DNA of 34,627 nt from a virus. Of the stretch, positions 28,261 to 34,627 are shown one piece after another. Numbering within the stretch: position 1 is the stretch's first letter; every line of letters begins with the position of its first letter. Under the pieces are notes generated by a model. It was given only the letters and a program-made list of their open reading frames with translations. It was not told where the DNA came from and ran no database searches. Where the stretch lies: IMG/VR virus record IMGVR_UViG_3300010313_000004, positions 1 through 34,627 of that record; one strand, given 5' to 3'. The position numbers and the translations under genes are program-made.

Positions 28261-28721
28261 CCCTCATCACAGATGTGCGCCTGGCCCTGCTCGATCAGCT
28301 GCAGACCATCCTGGCCGCCAACGGCTACGCCACCAGCGCGGGCAGCAATGTCCGCTCTGGCTGGTTTAACGAGGTGATCAAGGTGCAACCCATCGGCGAT
28401 GGGCTGATTGTTGTGCAGCGGGCGCCGGTTGCATCAGCGCCATTGGCGGGCCCCGGCGCCATCAAGGTCAGCCTGGCCTACTCCGTGGTGGGTGCGGTAG
28501 AGGCGGGCCTTGATGCCTATGAAGCCGCCATGGAAGCACTGGAGGCCGACCTGCTGTCCTGCCTGCTGCCTGAAGAAGGCGAGCGCCCGCGCTGGCTCCC
28601 GGCGGGCTGCTCGGGCCTTGAGGTAGGAGCGCCCGAGGTATTCCCCCCGGGGGATGGCCAAGCCGCAACCACCGTACTGGTGCCCATCAAGATCACCGCC
28701 GTCATCAGCCGGCAAGGGTAA
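28257..28721 (+). CDS. Tail terminator/completion protein (gpU-like)
   Basis: A 154-aa protein: MTLITDVRLALLDQLQTILA (N-terminal helix), then the beta strands of EVIKVQPIGDGLIVVQRAPV, the helix YEAAMEALEADLLSCLLPEE, and a final strand TTVLVPIKITAV. This helix-strand-helix-strand order and length fit tail terminator proteins that cap the tail tube at the head end. The position before the tail tube gene agrees. The function is inferred from fold pattern and synteny. Confidence 0.65.
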   Translation: MTLITDVRLALLDQLQTILAANGYATSAGSNVRSGWFNEVIKVQPIGDGLIVVQRAPVASAPLAGPGAIKVSLAYSVVGAVEAGLDAYEAAMEALEADLLSCLLPEEGERPRWLPAGCSGLEVGAPEVFPPGDGQAATTVLVPIKITAVISRQG

Positions 28722-28725
28722 CCCC

Positions 28726-28905
28726 GTGAGTAAAAAAACAACTCCAGCCCAGGCTGGGGCGCTCTCTGTCGTCCTGCAAAAACCCCATGAGCATGCCGGC
28801 GCCATTCGGCAACCCGGCGAAACCATCACCGTCACCGCCGAGCAAAAGGCCTGGCTGCAAGCCCAGGGCGTAATCGGCAAACAAGAGGAACACAACAATG
28901 GCTGA
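28726..28905 (+). CDS. Small tail-region protein
   Basis: A 59-aa protein from GTG 28726: KKTTPAQAGALSVVLQKPHE, HAGAIRQPGETITVTAEQKA, then WLQAQGVI. The 'VVLxxPHxHAGxxxxxGxxIxVTxxQxxWLxxxGVI' pattern is a short beta domain seen beside tail tube genes in many siphophages. The function is unknown. It overlaps the tail tube start by 8 bp. Confidence 0.68.
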   Translation: MSKKTTPAQAGALSVVLQKPHEHAGAIRQPGETITVTAEQKAWLQAQGVIGKQEEHNNG

Positions 28906-29641
28906 TTTACGCGGCGCGTACCTCGGTACCGGCAAGCTCTATCTGGAAGATCTGGACAACCCCAAGGGGCTGATCCACATCGGCAACTGCAACAGCTTCA
29001 GCTATGAAGCCACCACCCAAGAGATCGAAGAGCAGGACTACACCAGCCCAGGCGGCGGCCTCGATGCCTCTGTGCTGCGCATTCAGGCACTCAACATCAA
29101 CTACAACGCCCGCCACTTCAAGGCCGAGAACATCGCCCGCGCGGTGTACGGCATCAACACCGATGTGGCAGCCGGCACCGTAACCGAGGAAGCGCACACC
29201 GTATTCCCCGGCGCCCTGGTCGACCTCAAATACCCCGGCGCTGCCGCCGTGGTTATCACCCCCGCTGCCGGTGGTGCCGCCCTGGTGCTGGATACCGACT
29301 ACATCATCAACGCAGCCGGCTACCCGGAGATTCTGGAAGGCGGCGCGGTAACCGGCGCGGGCCTGGCCGTAAAAGTGGCATACACCTACTCGGCCCACGC
29401 TTCCGTGCAGGCTCTGGTGGCCAGCGGCAAGCGCTTCCGCCTGAAGTTCCTGGGCCTCAACGAAGTACGCTCCGGCAAGCCGATGGTGATCGAGGTGTTC
29501 CGCGTGAACCACTCGCCAGCCTCGATGAGCCTGATCGGCGACGAGTTCCAGGGCATGGAGTTCACCGCCAAGGCTGAGAAAGACCAGACCAAGCAAGGGA
29601 CTGGCCTGTCGCAGTACATGATCATTCAGGACGTGGCGTAA
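28898..29641 (+). CDS. Major tail tube protein
   Basis: A 247-aa protein whose start, MADLRGAYLGTGKLYLEDLD, and SFSYEATTQEIEEQDYTSPG with GGLDASVLRIQALNINYNAR fit phage tail tube proteins. The middle (about 100-165) is an inserted Ig-like or beta-sandwich segment (AVVITPAAGGAALVLDTDYI). The end, DEFQGMEFTAKAEKDQTKQG, is the conserved C-terminal strand set. It polymerises into the non-contractile tail tube. Followed by a strong terminator. Confidence 0.88.
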   Translation: MADLRGAYLGTGKLYLEDLDNPKGLIHIGNCNSFSYEATTQEIEEQDYTSPGGGLDASVLRIQALNINYNARHFKAENIARAVYGINTDVAAGTVTEEAHTVFPGALVDLKYPGAAAVVITPAAGGAALVLDTDYIINAAGYPEILEGGAVTGAGLAVKVAYTYSAHASVQALVASGKRFRLKFLGLNEVRSGKPMVIEVFRVNHSPASMSLIGDEFQGMEFTAKAEKDQTKQGTGLSQYMIIQDVA

Positions 29642-29658
29642 CCGCCCAAAGCAGCCCA

Positions 29659-29682
29659 AACCCGCTCCGGCGGGTTTTTTAT
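29659..29682 (+). terminator. Terminator after the tail tube gene
   Basis: AACCCGC-TCCG-GCGGGTT followed by TTTTATT, just downstream of the tail tube gene. It would lower expression of the downstream chaperone, tape measure and minor tail genes. Confidence 0.85.
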
Positions 29683-29697
29683 TGCCTGGAGATTGGC

Positions 29698-30060
29698 ATG
29701 AGCGAGTTGGAAATTCTGTTCCCCGAGCCGGTAGTGGTGAAAGTTGGCCGCCAGCGGGTGAAGGTGCGCCCGGTATCCCTGCGCGACTTCGACAAGTTTG
29801 GCCGTGCCGCAGGCTTGGTGATTGCCATGGCCACCAGCCAGACGGTTGAGCAGCTGTATGCCTATGCCTCGCGCAATGGTGTGCTGATGGAGGTGCTGGG
29901 CCGGGCCACCAATTTGAGCGGCTGGCGTATTCGCCGCCTGCCGGCGCCTGTAGCCGTGGCGTTGATGCTGCAAGTGATCAAGGTGAATTCCGGTTTTTTC
30001 GAGCAAGCCCTGGTGGACGCGGAAAAAGCGCTGGCTGGGGCCGAGTCGCCCAGCAGCTGA
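29698..30060 (+). CDS. Tail assembly chaperone (lambda gpG analogue)
   Basis: A 120-aa protein: MSELEILFPEPVVVKVGRQR, VKVRPVSLRDFDKFGRAAGL, then a helical C-terminal part (RRLPAPVAVALMLQVIKVNS). It holds the position between tail tube and tape measure that is always taken by the tail chaperone, which coats the tape measure during assembly. A -1 frameshift near its end gives a longer product (see 29698-30245). GGAG precedes the ATG. Confidence 0.85.
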   Translation: MSELEILFPEPVVVKVGRQRVKVRPVSLRDFDKFGRAAGLVIAMATSQTVEQLYAYASRNGVLMEVLGRATNLSGWRIRRLPAPVAVALMLQVIKVNSGFFEQALVDAEKALAGAESPSS

Positions 30061-30245
30061 TTGCAGCCGGCCACCGCTGGGCCGATGTTCAGGACTACAC
30101 CCTGGCGCAGATCGAGCTGTTTGCCGCCGAGGCCGACTCGGTAGAGCTGGACCGTACCCGCGCGGCCATTCTCGCAGCTAGAGCCGCGCAGGCCGACCCG
30201 CAGAATTTCAAGAAGATCATGAGAGAGCTTGGCGATGAGCAATAA
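29698..30245 (+). CDS. Frameshifted tail assembly chaperone (gpGT analogue), -1 slip at 29994-30000
   Basis: No start codon with a good signal opens the second frame, yet the region 30000-30245 is fully open in the -1 frame. It reads like a real chaperone extension: QQLIAAGHRWADVQDYTLAQ, IELFAAEADSVELDRTRAAI and DPQNFKKIMRELGDEQ. The canonical slippery heptamer T TTT TTC lies at 29994-30000 in the correct frame. A second possible slip site is GAA AAA G at 30022-30028. The product would be about 182 aa if slipping occurs at the first site. Such G/GT frameshift pairs are general in siphophages. Confidence 0.82.
29994..30000 (+). promoter_or_regulatory. Slippery heptamer T TTT TTC for -1 frameshifting
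   Basis: TTTTTTC in the X XXY YYZ pattern, in the zero frame of the chaperone gene (codons start at 29995). The -1 frame has no stop up to 30243. Confidence 0.75.
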
Positions 30246-32238
30246 GGTCACCACCCAGCTGGTCATCGACGGCAAGAACACGGCCGGCGCCGCCTTCAAA
30301 GCGGCCGACCGGCAGCTGTTCAACCTCGATTCAATGGCCAAAAAGGCCGGTGCCTCGATTGCGGCCGCGCTGTCTGTTGGGGTCGTGGCCACCTGGGTAA
30401 AGCGCAGCATCGACGCGGCAGACGCCGCCCGCAAGCTGGCCCAGGGCGCCGGCCTGACCACCCAGGCCTTTACCGGGCTGGAGTTTGCCTTTAGCCAGAG
30501 CGGGCTGGGGCGTGGCGAGATGACCAAGGCCTTCACCCAGCTCAACCGCGCCATGGTACAGGCCGGCGAGGGCGCTGGCCGCCCGGCTGAGGCGTTCAAG
30601 GCGCTGGGGGTTTCCGTACGCACGGCAGAAGGTGCTATCCGGCCCGCTGACCAAGTGCTCAGTGAGCTGGCCGACAAGTTCCAACAGCTGCCTGATGGTG
30701 TGGAAAAGAGCACTTTGGCCGCTGATCTGTTCGGCCGCAACCTTGGCAGCAAGATGATCCCGCTGCTGAACGCTGGCAGCCAGGGCATTGCTGACCTGGT
30801 GGCCCAGGCCGAGCGCCTGGGGCTGGTAATCAGCGATGAGCAGGCTGCAAAGAGTGAGCAGTTCAACGATCAGTTGGCCACTCTGGGCAAAGTATCCGAT
30901 GGCGCGGGCAACACCATAGCCCGCGAGCTGCTGCCTACCATGACCGAAATGACGGGCCTGCTGGTTGATCTGAGTGAGGACGGCGAGAGCGCCAAAGTGG
31001 TGGCTACCGCCCTTGGTTACGCAATGAAGGCTCTGGCCATTGTCATGGTGATTGTGGGCGCCTCTTTCCAGCGGGCTGGCCGCCTGATTGGCGGTGTCGC
31101 GGCTGCTTTGGCGGCGGTGGCATCGGGCAACGTGCAGGGCGCGATTGACATCATGCGCGACGTGGCGGCCGAGAACGAAAAAACCGCCAAGGCCATGGAG
31201 GAGCGCATCAAGAAGATTGCCACCGGCGGTTATGAAGAACTCGGCAAAGCGGCCGCGGACACAAACAAAGTCATCGACGATGCCAACAAAGGCATGGCCA
31301 AGAGCACCGAGGACTATGCTCGCAGTGCCCAGCGCAGCCTACGCGATCTGGTGAGCGCCGAGAAGGCCGCCCAGCGCGATATTGAGCGCATCCGCGCCGA
31401 GCGCATCAAGACCGAGCAGCGCTATGCAGATGCCATTGCCGGCTTCCGTTCCGGCGGTGAGCGCAAGGCCACCTTCGGCGCCTATCAAGACCTCAAGCTG
31501 GCCGCCGACAGGGCGCTCGCGGCAGGTGACGCAGAAGGCGCCAAGCGCCAGGCTCAAGCCGCGCTCAAGGTGCTGCAAGACATGGCCGCCGCCGGCGAGA
31601 ACACCTATGGTTTCGAGGGCTTCGCCAAGGGCCTGCTGCAGATCGAGCAGGCGGCCAGCGAGCTTGAGGAAAGCCAGGTTGAGAAGAAGCTGGAAGTCAT
31701 GCGCAAGCAGCTTGAGCAGCTTATGACTGACATTGACGTCAACTTCAATATTGACGACAAGGCCAAGGCTCGGCTGATGGCCGAGGCTCAAGACCTGGCC
31801 GAGAAGCTGGGCGCCGCCATGGTCATCACCCCGAGGGTCGCCCTGCCCAAGCCCGGCGAGGCGGATGCTGATGGCTATGTGTTTGTGCCAAATGTGCAAA
31901 AGCCACAGGGCTTTGCCACCGGCGGTCACGTTCGCGGCCCTGGCACCGGTACCAGCGACAGCATACTGGCCCGCCTGAGTAATGGTGAATTCGTCATGCG
32001 GGCCGCCGCCGTGCGCAAATACGGCCCGGATTTTATGGCCCGCCTCAATGGCCTGCAACTGCCCGGTTTTGCCAGTGGCGGGCTGGTTGAGGCCGCCTCG
32101 GCCGCCGGCCCCAGCTTCCCGAACCTTGGCCGACTCACCCTGGATATGGGCGGGCAAGCCACCACCGTATATGTGGACCAGGGCAGCGCGCTCAATTTCC
32201 AGCGCCTGGCCGCCAAGCGCGGGCGCACCCACAAGTAA
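30235..32238 (+). CDS. Tail tape measure protein
   Basis: A 667-aa protein that sets tail length; at about 0.15 nm per residue this implies a tail near 100 nm. The N-terminal part has the TMP opening NKVTTQLVIDGKNTAGAAFK and a long helical region. A hydrophobic segment (about 263-295, MKALAIVMVIVGASFQRAGR) follows, then a coiled coil (about 335-450, KAAQRDIERIRAERIKTEQR). The end has FATGGHVRGPGTGTSDSILA and RLSNGEFVMRAAAVRKYGPD, a block typical of siphophage TMP C-termini. The ATG at 30235 overlaps the end of the frameshifted chaperone. Confidence 0.92.
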   Translation: MSNKVTTQLVIDGKNTAGAAFKAADRQLFNLDSMAKKAGASIAAALSVGVVATWVKRSIDAADAARKLAQGAGLTTQAFTGLEFAFSQSGLGRGEMTKAFTQLNRAMVQAGEGAGRPAEAFKALGVSVRTAEGAIRPADQVLSELADKFQQLPDGVEKSTLAADLFGRNLGSKMIPLLNAGSQGIADLVAQAERLGLVISDEQAAKSEQFNDQLATLGKVSDGAGNTIARELLPTMTEMTGLLVDLSEDGESAKVVATALGYAMKALAIVMVIVGASFQRAGRLIGGVAAALAAVASGNVQGAIDIMRDVAAENEKTAKAMEERIKKIATGGYEELGKAAADTNKVIDDANKGMAKSTEDYARSAQRSLRDLVSAEKAAQRDIERIRAERIKTEQRYADAIAGFRSGGERKATFGAYQDLKLAADRALAAGDAEGAKRQAQAALKVLQDMAAAGENTYGFEGFAKGLLQIEQAASELEESQVEKKLEVMRKQLEQLMTDIDVNFNIDDKAKARLMAEAQDLAEKLGAAMVITPRVALPKPGEADADGYVFVPNVQKPQGFATGGHVRGPGTGTSDSILARLSNGEFVMRAAAVRKYGPDFMARLNGLQLPGFASGGLVEAASAAGPSFPNLGRLTLDMGGQATTVYVDQGSALNFQRLAAKRGRTHK

Positions 32239-32257
32239 CGCCACCCATCACAATCCG

Positions 32258-32280
32258 GCCCGCCTTGCGCGGGCTTTTTT
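32258..32280 (+). terminator. Terminator after the tape measure gene
   Basis: GCCCGC-CTTGC-GCGGGC followed by TTTTTT, 20 bp after the tape measure stop. It would reduce transcription of the distal tail genes. Confidence 0.82.
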
Positions 32281-32298
32281 ACGCCTGGAGTTTTGCCC

Positions 32299-32808
32299 AT
32301 GCAGCTTCCCCCGCTCATGCTCGGCGGTGTCGAGATCGTGCTGCAGGCCGGCGCCCCGGAATACACCGAGGAGCCCATCGGCGGCGAACAGCTGCTGCGC
32401 CTGAGCAATGGTGACGCGGTGAAAATGACCCGCTACCAGCGCATGGCCGGGGTAATCAGCGGACAGGGGTGGATACCGCCTGCGCTGGATGGCCTCGACT
32501 ACAGCCTGCCGCTTGAGCTGCGCAGTACCCAGGTTAGCTCTATGCAGGGCGCCGGCCCTGAGTTCACTCTGCCCAGCACCCCACGCCCCGATCACGCCCC
32601 ATGGGCGTTCGCCTTGGTAGGGGCTGAGCTCATCCCCACGGGCTGCGCCACTGTTGCAGGCGTGGCCACCGTTGCCGAGGTGGTAGGTGCCCGCGCCTAT
32701 CAGGTCTGGTGGCTGCCGGTCTACTCGGTGTTTGCCAGCCGCCCCGCGCGGAATCAGTCCAACGTGGCCGCCACACAGGCATGGGCCTGCCCCTGGGAAG
32801 AAGCCTGA
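32299..32808 (+). CDS. Minor tail protein, distal tail region
   Basis: A 169-aa beta-rich protein: LMLGGVEIVLQAGAPEYTEE, LRLSNGDAVKMTRYQRMAGV, ISGQGWIPPALDGLDYSLPL and a C-terminal YQVWWLPVYSVFAS. The place after the tape measure is normally that of distal tail or hub proteins (lambda M/L region). No specific family is certain. CCTGGAG precedes the ATG at 32299. The stop overlaps the next ATG (TGATG). Confidence 0.68.
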   Translation: MQLPPLMLGGVEIVLQAGAPEYTEEPIGGEQLLRLSNGDAVKMTRYQRMAGVISGQGWIPPALDGLDYSLPLELRSTQVSSMQGAGPEFTLPSTPRPDHAPWAFALVGAELIPTGCATVAGVATVAEVVGARAYQVWWLPVYSVFASRPARNQSNVAATQAWACPWEEA

Positions 32809-34490
32809 TGCTCATCAACGGCGGACCAATCAACAGCGCGCCGATCAATGGCGCATCCGGCGCAGTAGCAGCCCCAGAGCCCGAATATGTAGTAGCCGGC
32901 ATCAGCTACCGCTGGCGCCTGCGTGTGATCGTGGGCGGTGTGGACATGAGCGACCAGGTATTGGGCGAAACCGATACCGACCGCGAGGCCGGCGCCGCTG
33001 GTGTGGGCGGGCTGGAGCTGTACCTGCCGCCTGGCCCCGTGGTGCCCAGCGATTGGGTGGGGCGCCCGGTAACGATTGATTTTATCTGGACCAGCCAGGG
33101 CGTTGCCCGCGAAGAGCGCCGCTACACCGGCCAGATCCTCGCGCCAAGCTGGGACGCCGCCAACCGCATCCTGGCCTGTGAGCTGAGCGACAACCTGCAG
33201 CAGCGCGTTGAGGCCCTGAGCGTGGCCGAGATAGACGCCCTGTGCGGCGGCTTCTGGTCGCCCGATGTATTCGAACCGGTAGACGGCCGCTCCCGCTGGG
33301 ATTACGCCCTGGAGCGCATGAGCACCCGAACCGCCAGCCTGGACTGCTCGCCAACCGGTGAGCTGCGCGTGAGCAGCTGGTACGCCATGGCCACCCCGCA
33401 CTATGTGTTTGGCCCCGGCACCACGCTGGACGGCAGCGTCAGCCTGCAACTGCCCGACCTGAGCCGGCTTACCAATCGGGTAGTGATTGAGGCGGATTAC
33501 CGCTACACCCGCCTGCGCCAACTGAACGAAAACTGGCAGTGGGTCGGCGGTGGCTTCTGCGGCTGGTACTTCTCTGATACGAAAGAGCTACCCACAATTG
33601 AAATGATCGAGGACGCGGTGGCCGACTCTGGCAGCCAGCTGATGGCCATGCCGATCTGGGACATTCTGCCGCCCAGCCACTCAGACCCCTGCTCCATTGG
33701 CGTGCCATGGGTAAACGTTTTCACCAACCTGCTGCTGGGCGCCACGTTCAGCAGCGCCCGGCGCTGGGCGCAGCGCGTGACCGAGCGCTACACCCTCACC
33801 GTCGAGGTGCCCACCAGCGTCGCCCAGGCCGGCACTGTGGTGGCCAGGGGCGGCGGCGCTTTTGAGGTGGAGAGCGCTCAGGCTGAGGCGTGGAGCAGTG
33901 AGCCCTTCGACAGCGGCATCAGCGGCCACACCGATGAGCGCGACGAGCCCCGCCGGCAGGCCTTCTTTGCCGTGCTGCTGCGCCAGGCCCTGGCTCAGCT
34001 GGTGGACGCCCACCGCGCCACCCGCATCACCCTGAGCCTGCCCACGCCCATGGCGGCCGGCATCGACCTGACCCACACCGTGCTGCTGGATGACCAGGGT
34101 ATTGCCGCCCAGGGCCGCGTCACCCGCCTGCGCGATGTGTTCGACCATGCAGGCGGCACCGCCATCACCACCCTGGAGCTGGCCGTGATGCGCGGTGGCG
34201 GCGCCGTGAGTGACCCGCTTGTGCCGCCGCCCTCGGTCGATGAGCCGCAGGATGACAGCTACACCGTCACCAACCTGCCCACCCAACTGGGCGGGCGTAC
34301 AGATTCACCGCCCTATGACGACGAGCTGCCCGGGTTCGCCGGCAACTACTCCACCGGATCGGGCGAGCAGTACCCGCGCCGCTTCGACCTGCCGGCCGTC
34401 GAGATCCCGGCCGAGCAGCGCGACGAACTGCCGGTGCCGATTGAGGCCACGTACCGCGTGGCCATCCCCAACGACCTGCTGGAGCTGTAA
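32808..34490 (+). CDS. Minor tail protein (probable tail hub/baseplate component)
   Basis: A 560-aa protein. The N-terminal part (about 25-130) has YRWRLRVIVGGVDMSDQVLG, DREAGAAGVGGLELYLPPGP and RRYTGQILAPSWDAANRILA, the beta-rich form of a tail hub domain. The middle (about 150-300) includes WDYALERMSTRTASLDCSPT and IEADYRYTRLRQLNENWQWV. The C-terminal part carries acidic and Pro-rich stretches (residues about 465-530). Its position after the distal tail gene fits the hub or tip protein that opens the tube. The family assignment is inferred from position. Confidence 0.7.
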   Translation: MLINGGPINSAPINGASGAVAAPEPEYVVAGISYRWRLRVIVGGVDMSDQVLGETDTDREAGAAGVGGLELYLPPGPVVPSDWVGRPVTIDFIWTSQGVAREERRYTGQILAPSWDAANRILACELSDNLQQRVEALSVAEIDALCGGFWSPDVFEPVDGRSRWDYALERMSTRTASLDCSPTGELRVSSWYAMATPHYVFGPGTTLDGSVSLQLPDLSRLTNRVVIEADYRYTRLRQLNENWQWVGGGFCGWYFSDTKELPTIEMIEDAVADSGSQLMAMPIWDILPPSHSDPCSIGVPWVNVFTNLLLGATFSSARRWAQRVTERYTLTVEVPTSVAQAGTVVARGGGAFEVESAQAEAWSSEPFDSGISGHTDERDEPRRQAFFAVLLRQALAQLVDAHRATRITLSLPTPMAAGIDLTHTVLLDDQGIAAQGRVTRLRDVFDHAGGTAITTLELAVMRGGGAVSDPLVPPPSVDEPQDDSYTVTNLPTQLGGRTDSPPYDDELPGFAGNYSTGSGEQYPRRFDLPAVEIPAEQRDELPVPIEATYRVAIPNDLLEL

Positions 34491-34492
34491 CC

Positions 34493-34627
34493 ATGGCCAC
34501 CCTCGCAGACCAACGCCGCGCCACCCGCGACAGCATCACCGCCAGCCGCCAGGCCACCGGCGAAGCCGAGCGCAAGGCCACCGGCAAACGCCTGGAGGCC
34601 GAGCGCCGCGGCACCGCCGTGGTGGAA
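34493..34627 (+). CDS. Tail-region protein, N-terminal fragment (runs off window)
   Basis: The first 45 codons of a further late gene, MATLADQRRATRDSITASRQ and on, a highly charged Arg/Ala/Thr-rich helical start. Too short to assign. It starts 2 nt after the previous stop. Confidence 0.55.
   Translation, partial: MATLADQRRATRDSITASRQATGEAERKATGKRLEAERRGTAVVE

Noticed and set aside
1-34627. CRISPR array, insertion sequence or transposase
   Set aside because: No regularly spaced repeats and no transposase-like protein were found in the window; the only mobile features are the prophage itself and the DGR.

Overview
The window is the left ~34 kb of a temperate, lambda-like siphophage genome integrated as a prophage beside mutS in a GC-rich gammaproteobacterium, most likely Pseudomonas or a close relative. 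The first 147 bases are the reversed 5' end of mutS. Its N-terminal residues match pseudomonad MutS, and the phage integrase ends 50 bp upstream of its ATG. The right prophage end lies outside the window.

Left arm, minus strand (198-11324): integrase and an excisionase-like gene, small accessory genes, a BRO-type antirepressor, and then a complete diversity-generating retroelement (DGR, 4645-7749). The DGR has a reverse transcriptase with YVDD and the DGR-type LPIGNLSSQ motif, an Avd-like helical protein, one 101-bp template repeat (TR, 5751-5851) and two variable repeats (VR1 6446-6546, VR2 7148-7248). The VRs end two different target genes. By hand alignment all 12 TR-to-VR1 and all 17 TR-to-VR2 differences fall on TR adenines, so the element has been active on both targets. 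The TR overlaps the start of the RT gene, and each VR has a GC-rich hairpin exactly 30 nt downstream. Small DNA-binding-like early genes and a ~640-bp structured non-coding stretch follow (10020-10657).

Immunity region (11325-14056): a LexA/CI-type repressor, a divergent cro-like gene and five copies of a 15-bp operator (consensus about AAGACC-NNN-GGTAAT). Three sit between repressor and cro over PR, two over a leftward PL. A membrane-anchored 333-aa gene of unknown function lies between the repressor and PL, where lambda carries rexAB. PL has a ~430-nt leader with a lambda/rRNA-like boxA.

Right early region, plus strand (14159-19784): Rha/KilA-C antirepressor, DnaT-like initiator with a candidate origin inside it, lambda P-like protein, small genes, a second complete tyrosine recombinase, RusA resolvase, a zinc-finger protein and a putative Q-type antiterminator. 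The last overlaps a consensus late promoter followed at once by two terminators, the lambda PR'-tR' arrangement.

Late region (19957-34627, end of window): holin-like membrane proteins, a cos site very like lambda's, small and large terminase (Nu1/gpA family), gpW, portal, a fused prohead protease-major capsid protein with an internal start, decoration protein, head-tail connectors, tail tube, tail chaperones with a -1 frameshift, tape measure and minor tail proteins. No endolysin is seen.

All similarity statements come from reading the sequence and from memory of the families; no searches were run.
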